In this document: piece after piece, positions 1 to 5,953 of the stretch | How the letters are laid out: each line of letters opens with the position of its first letter | Numbering within the stretch: position 1 is the stretch's first letter | DNA from: an uncultured Lachnospiraceae bacterium | GTDB lineage: Bacteria; Bacillota; Clostridia; Lachnospirales; Lachnospiraceae | NCBI GenBank assembly: GCA_902782715.1 | Contig: CACZOG010000089.1 | Coordinates: 1 to 11,434 of the forward strand | Reading direction: 5' to 3' | DNA: 11,434 nucleotides | Translations under genes and position numbers: made by a program | Notes under the pieces: model-generated | Databases searched by the model: none | What the model was told of the DNA's origin: nothing | What the model saw: only the letters and a program-made list of their open reading frames with translations

Positions 1-1152
1 AAAGCAGATGTTGATACGGGTATGTATTTCAAACTTGATAAACTTTCAAGATCCGATAACGAGACCAAAGCACTCATCAAAGACTGCTTCGACGAGTTAA
101 AGAAATGTAACAATCCCGAAGACTCATCACTTTACCCGATCCTTCAGAGAATCTACGTTAACTCCGGTATGTATGCGATCGAGAAAGAGATCATCCAGTA
201 CGGCAGAAAGTACGCTTTGGCTGTTAAGGCAAAAGGTCTTTACGACGGAATCAAGAGCGTCGTAGATTTCATCAGAGAAGACTACGAAGTTATTGAGAAC
301 CAGGCAAGACTTTCCAAGGAAGAGATCGAAAAGAACATCAATATCATGAAGACCAGCATGGTTAAGGATATCGATGATGCATATGCTGATTATCTCCAGA
401 ATATGACGACCGAGAACATGGTATTCCAGATCGATGATATCAACCAGTTATACACTGTAATGGGTAACCGTCAGATTCAGGCAGGCAAGATCGCAGACAA
501 GATGAAATGGATCGCTCTTCGTCCCGAAGTATTCGAGGAGAAGAACAACATCATCAGAAACGAGCTTAACAGATACCTTCAGGAGATCGATGATAACTAC
601 AAGAACAATCGTGGCAGAATCTTAATTCAGCAGATCGATGAACTTAAAGGAATCATCATCAAGAAGATTTCCGGATACAAGGGAATCGATGAAGAGATCA
701 TCAAGAGAATCACGAACGTTGCCGATACTCAGGTTCCTCCTTCATCACTTAAAGCTCTTAAGATGGATGAATACATCAACAAGCAGAAAGCAATCTTCAT
801 TTTCTCTACAAACGACAAGAAGTCATACAAGAACGACGTAGAGACAATGTTCGCAAATACAACCAAGGTTCAGTTCGATTCATATATCGAAGAGATCACC
901 AAGGTTGCGATTGACAAGACTGCAGAACTTGTTCAGGAATTCAAGAACAATATCGACATCATTTCCGCAAACCTCGAACTTCTCATAAAGGATGAAGAGA
1001 AGGCAAGCGCAGAGCAGGCTAAGGCTAAGGCGGTGCTTGATCTCGTTGAGAAGAAAGACAAAGAACTCAACATGAAGATCTGGGGCGAGGATAAGGAAGA
1101 CAAGCCGGTTGATGTAAATGATACAGACATAACCGACGAAGATGAAGAATAA
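1..1152 (+). CDS. C-terminal part of a probable dynamin-family GTPase (5' end outside window)
   Basis: The frame is open from base 1, so the true start lies upstream; about 383 residues are visible. The part in view is almost entirely charged, helix-forming sequence with no signal peptide or membrane segment, and ends in a very acidic tail (DVNDTDITDEDEE). Near the left edge, the segment around SGMYAIEKEIIQYGRKYAL followed by AVKAKGLYDGIKSVVDF resembles the stretch just after the G domain of bacterial dynamin-like proteins, where the chain enters the long helical stalk. The rest, including the Lys/Glu/Ala-rich helix near the C-terminus, would fit such a stalk. If so, it is a large GTP-hydrolysing membrane-remodelling protein, but the P-loop and other G motifs are outside the window, so I cannot see the activity. 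It could also be another coiled-coil protein. It is followed at once by a strong terminator and is probably the last gene of its transcript. Confidence 0.5.
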   Translation, partial: KADVDTGMYFKLDKLSRSDNETKALIKDCFDELKKCNNPEDSSLYPILQRIYVNSGMYAIEKEIIQYGRKYALAVKAKGLYDGIKSVVDFIREDYEVIENQARLSKEEIEKNINIMKTSMVKDIDDAYADYLQNMTTENMVFQIDDINQLYTVMGNRQIQAGKIADKMKWIALRPEVFEEKNNIIRNELNRYLQEIDDNYKNNRGRILIQQIDELKGIIIKKISGYKGIDEEIIKRITNVADTQVPPSSLKALKMDEYINKQKAIFIFSTNDKKSYKNDVETMFANTTKVQFDSYIEEITKVAIDKTAELVQEFKNNIDIISANLELLIKDEEKASAEQAKAKAVLDLVEKKDKELNMKIWGEDKEDKPVDVNDTDITDEDEE

Positions 1153-1165
1153 AAAGAAAATACGG

Positions 1166-1200
1166 ATGGGGGGCATTGATACAATGCCCCTCTTTTTATT
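1166..1200 (+). terminator. Rho-independent terminator after the dynamin-like gene
   Basis: GGGGCATTG (1170-1178), a 3-base loop ATA, and CAATGCCCC (1182-1190) form a perfect 9-bp stem. It can be extended outward by a G-T and a G-C pair and is followed by a T-rich run (1191-1200). It begins about 15 bases past the stop codon at 1150-1152, the expected place for the end of that transcript. Confidence 0.9.
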
Positions 1201-1259
1201 TGCAATCGGGTTAAAAGGCATTTTTGCCTGTGTGTGATTGCATGGAAAGAGGAAACATT

Positions 1260-2099
1260 ATGTGGATTTGGCTGGTGCTTCTTTACGGCCTTTTAAAAGG
1301 CGGAAGAGAAATTGTAAAGAAGAAATCGCTTGAAAAGAACAGTGTGCTTGAAGTACTGATAGTATACACTTTACTGTCGTTTATTTTTGTGCTTCCCGGA
1401 ATAAAGGATGCCATGCGTGTGGACTGGATATATCTGATTCCGATAGCTTTTAAATCGCTTATTATTTTTATTGCATGGATTTTATCTTTTAAAGCCATTA
1501 AACAGATGCCGGTAAGTCTTTACGGCGTTATAGATTTATCGCGTGTTGTTTTCGCTTCGGCTCTCGGAATTATCCTTCTTCACGAGGAGATGACTTTGAC
1601 TACGATAATAGGTTCCGTACTTGTATGTGTCGGCGTTCTTTTGTGCGAGAGAAAGAAGAATTTAAAAGATGAGAAAGTAAGTTTCAAGATAGTCTGTTTT
1701 ACCATGATTTCCTGCCTCTTTAACGCGATATCGGGAGTTATGGATAAAATACTTACAAAGCATGTAACAAGCAACCAGCTGCAGTTCTGGTATATGCTTT
1801 TCATGGTGCTTTATTATATAATATTTATCATTGTTACAAGAGAAAAAATCAAGCTTAAGAGTGCTGTGAAGAATTACTGGATATGGATTCTTGCGATAAT
1901 GTTTGTAATCGGCGACAGAGCGTTGTTTATCGCCAACAGCATGCCCGAGTCGAGAGTTACGGTCATGACGCTTATAAAGCAAAGCTGCTGTCTTGTGACA
2001 ATACTTGCGGGCAAGTTTGTCTTTAAAGAGAAAAACATCACATACAAGCTTATCTGCGCTCTGATTATTATCACAGGAATATTTATTGCGGTATTGTAG
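1260..2099 (+). CDS. DMT-superfamily (EamA-type) membrane transporter
   Basis: This is an integral membrane protein of 279 residues with about ten hydrophobic segments, the size and layout of drug/metabolite transporters made of two EamA repeats. The first repeat (about residues 1-130) ends with the typical EamA close: a helix, then LLHEEMTLTTIIGSVLVCVG and a positively charged loop (CERKKN). The second (about 143-279) ends similarly with FKEKNITYKLICALIIITG. Its substrate cannot be told from sequence; relatives export amino acids or other metabolites. I place the start at ATG 1260 because AGAGG at 1248-1252 sits 7 bases upstream; the longer reading from TTG 1224 would add 12 residues with no ribosome site. 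It lies between a terminator and the dtd promoter, so it is probably transcribed alone. I could not find a convincing promoter in the short gap before it. Confidence 0.85.
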   Translation: MWIWLVLLYGLLKGGREIVKKKSLEKNSVLEVLIVYTLLSFIFVLPGIKDAMRVDWIYLIPIAFKSLIIFIAWILSFKAIKQMPVSLYGVIDLSRVVFASALGIILLHEEMTLTTIIGSVLVCVGVLLCERKKNLKDEKVSFKIVCFTMISCLFNAISGVMDKILTKHVTSNQLQFWYMLFMVLYYIIFIIVTREKIKLKSAVKNYWIWILAIMFVIGDRALFIANSMPESRVTVMTLIKQSCCLVTILAGKFVFKEKNITYKLICALIIITGIFIAVL

Positions 2100-2104
2100 A
2101 ATTT

Positions 2105-2121
2105 ACCCATTTAGGGTTTTT
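2105..2121 (+). terminator. Weak candidate terminator after the transporter
   Basis: ACCC (2105-2108), loop ATTTA, GGGT (2114-2117), then T2118-2121. The stem has only 4 bp, so it may be weak or accidental, but it is placed just after the stop codon at 2097-2099. A second small hairpin, TCAGC-GAA-GCTGA at 2121-2133, follows but has no T run. Confidence 0.25.
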
Positions 2122-2153
2122 CAGCGAAGCTGACTGATGAGGTGTTATAACTC

Positions 2154-2182
2154 TTGACTTAACGATACCGCAAAAATAGAAT
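2154..2182 (+). promoter_or_regulatory. Sigma-A type promoter for dtd and the cyclo-ligase gene
   Basis: A -35 box TTGACT (2154-2159) and a -10 box TAGAAT (2177-2182) are separated by exactly 17 bases. Expected transcription start is near 2189, leaving a leader of about 25 bases with the ribosome site AAGAGG at 2202-2207. Confidence 0.75.
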
Positions 2183-2213
2183 TAAATCAGTAATTCATTA
2201 AAAGAGGCGAAAA

Positions 2214-2660
2214 ATGAAATTTGTAATTCAAAGAGTAACGCACGCAAGCGTAACGGTAGATTCAAAAACAGTCGGTAAAATAGAAAAAGGTTTCATGGTC
2301 TTAATCGGAGTATCGAGTGAAGACACCAAAGAGACTGCAGATAAAATGATTAAAAAGATGCTAGGACTTCGTATCTTTGAAGACGAGAACGGAAAGACAA
2401 ATCTTTCTCTCGACGATGTTAACGGAGAACTTCTTTTGATCTCCCAGTTCACGCTTTATGCGGACTGCAAAAAGGGCAACAGACCTTCATTTACCAATGC
2501 AGGTGCGCCCGACATGGCCAATGAAATGTATGAATACATTATTTCGGAATGTGAGAAATCGGGCAAAAAGGTTGAAAAGGGTATTTTTGGCGCCGACATG
2601 AAAGTAGAACTTTTAAACGACGGACCTTTTACAATCGTTCTTGATTCAAGAGATTTATAA
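2214..2660 (+). CDS. dtd: D-aminoacyl-tRNA deacylase
   Basis: Dtd is a cytoplasmic proofreading enzyme that hydrolyses D-amino acids (and glycine) mischarged onto tRNA, keeping them out of protein synthesis. The protein is 148 residues, close to the usual 145-150. It begins with the family's MKFVIQRVTHASVTVD and carries both active-site signatures: SQFT at residues 77-80 and NDGPFT at 135-140, with the Gly-Pro pair at 137-138 that forms the cross-subunit chiral pocket in the homodimer. The start is ATG 2214, 6 bases after AAGAGG. It is preceded by its own promoter, and the cyclo-ligase gene starts 47 bases downstream with no terminator between, so the two are probably one transcript. Nothing in it departs from the family. 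Confidence 0.96.
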   Translation: MKFVIQRVTHASVTVDSKTVGKIEKGFMVLIGVSSEDTKETADKMIKKMLGLRIFEDENGKTNLSLDDVNGELLLISQFTLYADCKKGNRPSFTNAGAPDMANEMYEYIISECEKSGKKVEKGIFGADMKVELLNDGPFTIVLDSRDL

Positions 2661-2707
2661 ATAATCGGGATATTCGGAAAAACCGAAAAGGTAAAAGTTT
2701 TATCCAT

Positions 2708-3286
2708 ATGAATAAAAAAGAACAAAGAAAAAAATACATAGAAATCCGCAAAAACATCGATGCAAAAAAGCGCGAAGAAGAGAGTGTGGCAATTGTTAAA
2801 AAGCTTCATAAAATCATTAACGAAAACCGTTATGATGCTGTTCTTCTTTATGCGCCGCTGGATTATGAAGTCGATGTTTTTTCTTTATTTGACAAGGCAG
2901 CAAAGGAAGAGAAAAAATCCGAAACAGCGAGTCGGAAAAACTTTTGTTTTCCCCGCGTAAACGGTGATGAAATGGATTTCTTTTATATAAATGATATATC
3001 ACAACTTGAACCGGGGAGTTTTGGTGTTCGTGAACCAAAGGATGTCTGCAGAAAGTTTGTTCCCGAAAATGAAGGAAACTATTTAATCATCGTTCCGGGT
3101 GTGTGTTTTGGCAAAAGAGGTTACAGAATAGGGTACGGTAAGGGTTATTACGATAAATACCTGTCAAAATACAAAGGTATGCATTTTACAAAAATCGGTG
3201 TCTGTTTCGATGAATGCATATCGGATGCGATAGAGAATGATGAGCATGACATGGCTGTGGATTTTATCATTTCTCCAAATATATGA
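2708..3286 (+). CDS. 5-formyltetrahydrofolate cyclo-ligase
   Basis: This enzyme (MTHFS; YgfA/FAU1 family) uses ATP to convert 5-formyl-THF into 5,10-methenyl-THF, returning a storage form of folate to one-carbon metabolism. The product is 192 residues, the normal family size. The N-terminus is basic and helical as in relatives (KKEQRKKYIEIRKNID). The signature loop lies at about residues 131-152, GVCFGKRGYRIGYGKGYYDK, which binds phosphate and metal. Two positions differ from the form I remember: the usual Asp after Phe is Gly135, and the middle Gly of the GxGGG run is Lys145. I recall the Lys form from related anaerobes and do not take either as inactivating. ATG 2708 fits the family N-terminus but lacks a good ribosome site; AAAAGG at 2686-2691 is 16 bases away, so translation may be modest or coupled to dtd. 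No terminator follows directly. Confidence 0.93.
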   Translation: MNKKEQRKKYIEIRKNIDAKKREEESVAIVKKLHKIINENRYDAVLLYAPLDYEVDVFSLFDKAAKEEKKSETASRKNFCFPRVNGDEMDFFYINDISQLEPGSFGVREPKDVCRKFVPENEGNYLIIVPGVCFGKRGYRIGYGKGYYDKYLSKYKGMHFTKIGVCFDECISDAIENDEHDMAVDFIISPNI

Positions 3287-3341
3287 AAATCCTGCGAGCT
3301 TGGGTTGGCACAGATAAATGACAATTTGATGAAAGTACATA

Positions 3342-3370
3342 TTTACATATTTCGATTTAACCTATAAAAT
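3342..3370 (+). promoter_or_regulatory. Candidate promoter upstream of the leader/terminator
   Basis: TTTACA (3342-3347) and TAAAAT (3365-3370) are 17 bases apart; TATAAA at 3363-3368 is an overlapping alternative with a 15-base spacer. Transcription would start near 3377, giving an RNA of about 165 bases up to the terminator at 3542. It is the best promoter I find for the exported-protein gene at 3583, but the region is AT-rich, so a chance match is possible. Confidence 0.45.
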
Positions 3371-3406
3371 GAAATTGTGTTTTGGGGTTTGAGGGGTTAA
3401 ACGGAT

Positions 3407-3511
3407 ATGATTATTGTTGGGAGAAATTGTCTTAGAGTGGATGCGTTTTTATCCATGCACATGTATTATGCCCAAATTCCTGAAACAGTTATTTTGAATA
3501 TAACCTCATGA
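3407..3511 (+). CDS. Candidate small leader ORF, 34 codons
   Basis: ATG 3407 opens a 34-codon frame, MIIVGRNCLRVDAFLSMHMY followed by YAQIPETVILNITS, stopping at TGA 3509-3511. GAGGGG at 3391-3396 lies 10 bases upstream and could serve as a ribosome site. The stop codon falls inside the left arm of the terminator stem (3502-3517), so a ribosome finishing this frame would cover that arm. I recognise no family. A frame this short can be open by chance, so the call rests only on its position between a promoter and a terminator. Confidence 0.2.
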   Translation: MIIVGRNCLRVDAFLSMHMYYAQIPETVILNITS

Positions 3512-3542
3512 AGCGTGTTAAGCATGCTTTATGAGGTTTTTT
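3502..3542 (+). terminator. Strong terminator upstream of the exported-protein gene
   Basis: The left arm AACCTCATGAAGCGTG (3502-3517), loop TTAAG (3518-3522) and right arm CATGCTTTATGAGGTT (3523-3538) form a 16-bp stem with two G-T pairs. A T run at 3537-3542 follows. It is among the strongest hairpins in the window and is one-directional. It ends only 40 bases before the next start codon, so it either closes the dtd/cyclo-ligase transcript after a ~215-base untranslated tail or acts as a conditional terminator for the next gene. Confidence 0.88.
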
Positions 3543-3582
3543 GTTGTTTTAAAACGGGTTTGTAAGAAACAGGAGGGGGATT

Positions 3583-5784
3583 ATGTATCAAACCGGAGAA
3601 AAAAGGTTCAGAGTAATAAGTGTTCTGCTTTCGCTTCTTTTACTCTTGTCGGTAATTAATATTCCGACGTTAAAAGTCGATGCGCAGGAAAACATCGACG
3701 GTTTTATTTATCGCTGTTACAACGTCGCTTTGGAACGCGATCCGGATCAGGCAGGTCTGGATAACTGGCGAGATGAATTGCTTAATCACAGAAGATGCGG
3801 ATCCGATGCGATTTACTGTTTTGTCTTCGGTCCGGAATATTCGTCAAAGGAAAAAACGAATGAAGAGTTTGTTGAGGATATGTATAACATATTCCTTGGA
3901 AGACCTTCCGATCCGGCCGGAAAGGAATTATGGGTAGGCCTGGCAAGAGAGGGTTGGACCAGAGAACAGTTATTTGGCGGATTTGCAAATTCAGAAGAGT
4001 TTTTTGCACTTTGCTATACTTACGGAATTACCGCAGGATATTTTGATGCATCCTATGACCGCATTCAGGTAAACAAAGTTAATCTGTTTGTGGAAAGACT
4101 TTACAGAATCTGTCTTGGAAGAATAGGTGACCGGAAAGGTCAGGAAAACTGGGTTAAGCCTCTGTTGGAAGGAAGCCTGACAGGTTCGGATGCGGCTCAT
4201 GAGTTTATATTCAGTGAAGAATATGTGAATAAAAACTTAAGCGATGCGGAATATGTTAAAAACCTGTATCTTGCCGTTATGGGAAGGCCTTACGATCAGG
4301 GCGGATTTGAAAACTGGATGATTGCGCTTCAAAACGGTTTTTCAAGAGACGAAGTGTTTGCAGAATTCACAAGATCTGAAGAGTTTAGCAATATCTGCAA
4401 TGATTACGGAATTGTAAGAGGCGATTATACAGCAAAGGATATCGGGGATCATCAGCCCAATACGGCGAGCGGAAACAATACGGCCAGCGGAAACAATACC
4501 GAGCCCGCACATACTCATTTTTTTACCCAGATGAATACAAGCAATTCTTTTTTGAAGAGTGCCGCAACATGTACCGAGCCTGCATATTACTATTTTTCAT
4601 GTGAATGCGGTGCAATAGACGGCAGTTATTTCTCGGTCGGTTCATCTTTGGGAGGACATAAATTCGATAAAAAAGATACGGGAAGCGATTACCTCAAAAA
4701 AGCTGCCACCTGTACGAAACCGGCTGAATACTATTACAGCTGTTCCGTCTGCGGAAAAAAAGATACGGGCAATTCTTTTACATATGGAAATCCCAACGGA
4801 CATAAATTTGATTTGGAGAGTAATCTTGACGAGTATTTAAAAAGTGAGGCAACCTGCACCAAACCGGCAGTTTATTATATGGCGTGCAGTGTGTGCGGAG
4901 CAAAGGATAAAAATCATACTTTTGAGGACGGACTTCCGTTAGGCCATGATTATGGCAATCAATGTGAAGATCAGGCACCGACACTTAATACATGCGGGAA
5001 ATACAGCTATACATGTATACGACCGGGATGCGGACATAAGTACGTGCAAATGACACCGAGTCTTTTGCAGGATGCTTATTCAGTCGGAGATGAGCTGACA
5101 TTCGGAAAATATGAACAGGATAATAATTCATCAAACGGAACAGAAGAAATCGTATGGATAGTCGGAGAAGATAAAGGAGGCTATAGAATTCTTATCAGTA
5201 AATATGTGCTTGACTGCCTGCCTTATAATTCAGTGAAATACGCAGATGTTACATGGGAAAGCTCCTCTTTGAGAACATGGTTAAACGATGACTTTTACAA
5301 CGCAGCATTTTCGAAAAAAGATAAGAAATGGATTGACCAGACAAAGGTAATAAATAATAAAAGCCCGTACGGAACAACATACGGTGGGAAGAATACAAAG
5401 GATTATGTTTTTGTTCCCAGTATGGAAGAAATGACGGGATTTATAAATAATCAGTATCAGCATTCGGATGATACGAACTATTATTACACACATATAAATT
5501 ATGTATGCGAACCTACCGCATATGCTGTGGGCAAAGGGTTAATACGTCATGAATTTACACAGGCGGAGGTTGAAGAGTACGGCGCAGCCGGAATAATATT
5601 AAAAGCAGGAGACTTTGGAACTGACTGGTGGCTGCGTAATCCGGGACATACGGACAGGGCAAAGATGTTTGTAGATTTCAAAGGAGGCGTCGGAAAACAC
5701 AATGTCGAAAGACAGGACGTACCTTTGGGAATACGCCCCGCAATATGCATGAAATATGAGACTCTTCCCGAAGAACAGGAATAA
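3583..5784 (+). CDS. Exported modular protein: DUF4214-like units, Cys-rich repeats, DUF6273-like C-terminus
   Basis: The 733-residue product starts with a classic signal peptide: basic Lys/Arg, hydrophobic core at about residues 11-28, likely cleavage after VDA (residue 34). Residues 38-280 hold four units of DUF4214 type, recognisable by the repeated pattern of a Tyr/Leu-rich helix, GR/ERDPDxxGxxxW and a later SEEF or PEY; they are arranged as two pairs, each ending in YGI. A short NTASGN linker (293-306) follows. Residues 312-454 contain three 47-48 residue repeats with a conserved core (ATCTKPA, YYxxCSVCG) and a starting His, plus a degenerate fourth to about 490. From about 496 the C-terminus matches the DUF6273 pattern (VWIVGEDKGGYRILIS, SSLRTWLNDDFYNAAFSKKD, WWLRNP, GIRPAICM). 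No LPXTG anchor or C-terminal membrane helix is seen, so it is secreted or held by one of its domains. AGGAGG at 3571-3576 gives a strong ribosome site. Function unknown. Confidence 0.85.
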   Translation: MYQTGEKRFRVISVLLSLLLLLSVINIPTLKVDAQENIDGFIYRCYNVALERDPDQAGLDNWRDELLNHRRCGSDAIYCFVFGPEYSSKEKTNEEFVEDMYNIFLGRPSDPAGKELWVGLAREGWTREQLFGGFANSEEFFALCYTYGITAGYFDASYDRIQVNKVNLFVERLYRICLGRIGDRKGQENWVKPLLEGSLTGSDAAHEFIFSEEYVNKNLSDAEYVKNLYLAVMGRPYDQGGFENWMIALQNGFSRDEVFAEFTRSEEFSNICNDYGIVRGDYTAKDIGDHQPNTASGNNTASGNNTEPAHTHFFTQMNTSNSFLKSAATCTEPAYYYFSCECGAIDGSYFSVGSSLGGHKFDKKDTGSDYLKKAATCTKPAEYYYSCSVCGKKDTGNSFTYGNPNGHKFDLESNLDEYLKSEATCTKPAVYYMACSVCGAKDKNHTFEDGLPLGHDYGNQCEDQAPTLNTCGKYSYTCIRPGCGHKYVQMTPSLLQDAYSVGDELTFGKYEQDNNSSNGTEEIVWIVGEDKGGYRILISKYVLDCLPYNSVKYADVTWESSSLRTWLNDDFYNAAFSKKDKKWIDQTKVINNKSPYGTTYGGKNTKDYVFVPSMEEMTGFINNQYQHSDDTNYYYTHINYVCEPTAYAVGKGLIRHEFTQAEVEEYGAAGIILKAGDFGTDWWLRNPGHTDRAKMFVDFKGGVGKHNVERQDVPLGIRPAICMKYETLPEEQE
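4459..4494 (+). repeat. Two 18-bp tandem copies in the linker
   Basis: Two adjacent 18-base copies (4459-4476 and 4477-4494, one mismatch) each encode NTASGN and are followed by a partial third (AATACC). They form the flexible linker between the DUF4214-like part and the Cys-rich repeats. Such a repeat may change copy number without shifting the frame. Confidence 0.8.
4516..5052 (+). repeat. Cys-rich protein repeats, three clear units and one degenerate
   Basis: Units start at His312, His359 and His407 (4516-4656, 4657-4800, 4801-4944), with a degenerate unit from His455 to about residue 490. Units 2 and 3 keep C-x9-C-x2-C (Cys377/387/390 and Cys425/435/438). Unit 1 has C-x9-C-x1-C (Cys330/340/342), and unit 4 has Cys461/471/478/483. 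With the His, each unit could bind a metal or form disulfides outside the cell; this is inference. Confidence 0.75.
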
Positions 5785-5804
5785 ATTATTAATCTTATTC
5801 ATTT

Positions 5805-5852
5805 GACATCCGAAAAGTTTGGTTAAATCAAAGCTTTTCGGATGTCATTTTT
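5805..5852 (+). terminator. Rho-independent terminator after the exported-protein gene
   Basis: GACATCCGAAAAG (5805-5817) pairs perfectly with CTTTTCGGATGTC (5834-5846), 13 bp. The pairing can continue inward as TTTG with CAAA around one bulged base, closing on a TTAAAT-containing loop. TTTTT follows at 5848-5852. It lies 20 bases beyond the stop codon. Confidence 0.92.
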
Positions 5853-5867
5853 ATTGTCCGAAGTTCG

Positions 5868-5896
5868 TTGATAAAAAACGCAAATTTTGGTATAAT
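5868..5896 (+). promoter_or_regulatory. Near-consensus extended -10 promoter for the beta-CASP gene
   Basis: TTGATA (5868-5873), a 17-base spacer and a perfect TATAAT (5891-5896). The spacer ends in TGG, giving the extended -10 motif TGnTATAAT. Transcription should begin near 5903, giving a leader of about 50 bases. The strength suggests steady, high expression. Confidence 0.88.
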
Positions 5897-5953
5897 AATT
5901 GAAAATATGAAGCATATTTTGTTTCACAATTGTCAAGGGGGGCAAAATTTAAT

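Larger units (their letters stand above)
3287..3582. other. Long intergenic region with candidate RNA leader
   Basis: No conventional gene is seen in this 296-base gap. The first ~55 bases are featureless. Then come a candidate promoter (3342-3370), two G-rich patches (GGGG at about 3384-3387 and 3393-3396), a 34-codon open frame (3407-3511) and a long terminator hairpin (3502-3542). Forty bases remain before the next start codon, occupied mostly by a strong ribosome site. Within the presumed RNA, TGAGG and GGTTA at about 3390-3399 could pair with TAACCTCA, the left arm of the terminator, allowing for two bulged bases. I looked for consensus cores of c-di-GMP, preQ1 and lysine riboswitches and did not recognise any. 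Confidence 0.5.

Noticed and set aside
880..1221. Minus-strand open frame of 113 codons opposite the dynamin-like gene
   Set aside because: It runs across the terminator hairpin and opposite a well-supported gene, and has no recognisable family; it is an antisense shadow. The same applies to the other minus-strand frames over hom, the ApgM-like gene and the exported-protein gene.
1216..1229. AGGCA-TTTT-TGCCT hairpin before the transporter
   Set aside because: The 5-bp stem has no T run after it and lies just past a much stronger terminator; no regulatory role can be supported.
1224..1259. TTG-initiated extension of the EamA transporter
   Set aside because: AGAGG at 1248-1252 is well spaced from ATG 1260 and would lie inside the gene if the TTG were used; the added residues do not resemble the family.
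2673..2687. TTCGG-AAAAA-CCGAA hairpin between dtd and the cyclo-ligase gene
   Set aside because: A 5-bp stem without a T run is too weak for a terminator, and the genes are spaced like an operon.
3371..3500. Possible known riboswitch or 6S-like RNA before the exported-protein gene
   Set aside because: I could not find the conserved cores of c-di-GMP, preQ1 or lysine aptamers, nor a long 6S-like hairpin; it is kept only as an unclassified candidate leader.
4459..5052. CRISPR-like spaced repeats
   Set aside because: The repeats are in-frame protein-coding units and an 18-bp tandem linker without spacers or palindromic direct repeats.
5930..5953. TTG start adding eight residues to the beta-CASP protein
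   Set aside because: The G-rich ribosome site at 5935-5942 lies inside it, and the family begins near MRLHFIGA, matching ATG 5954.
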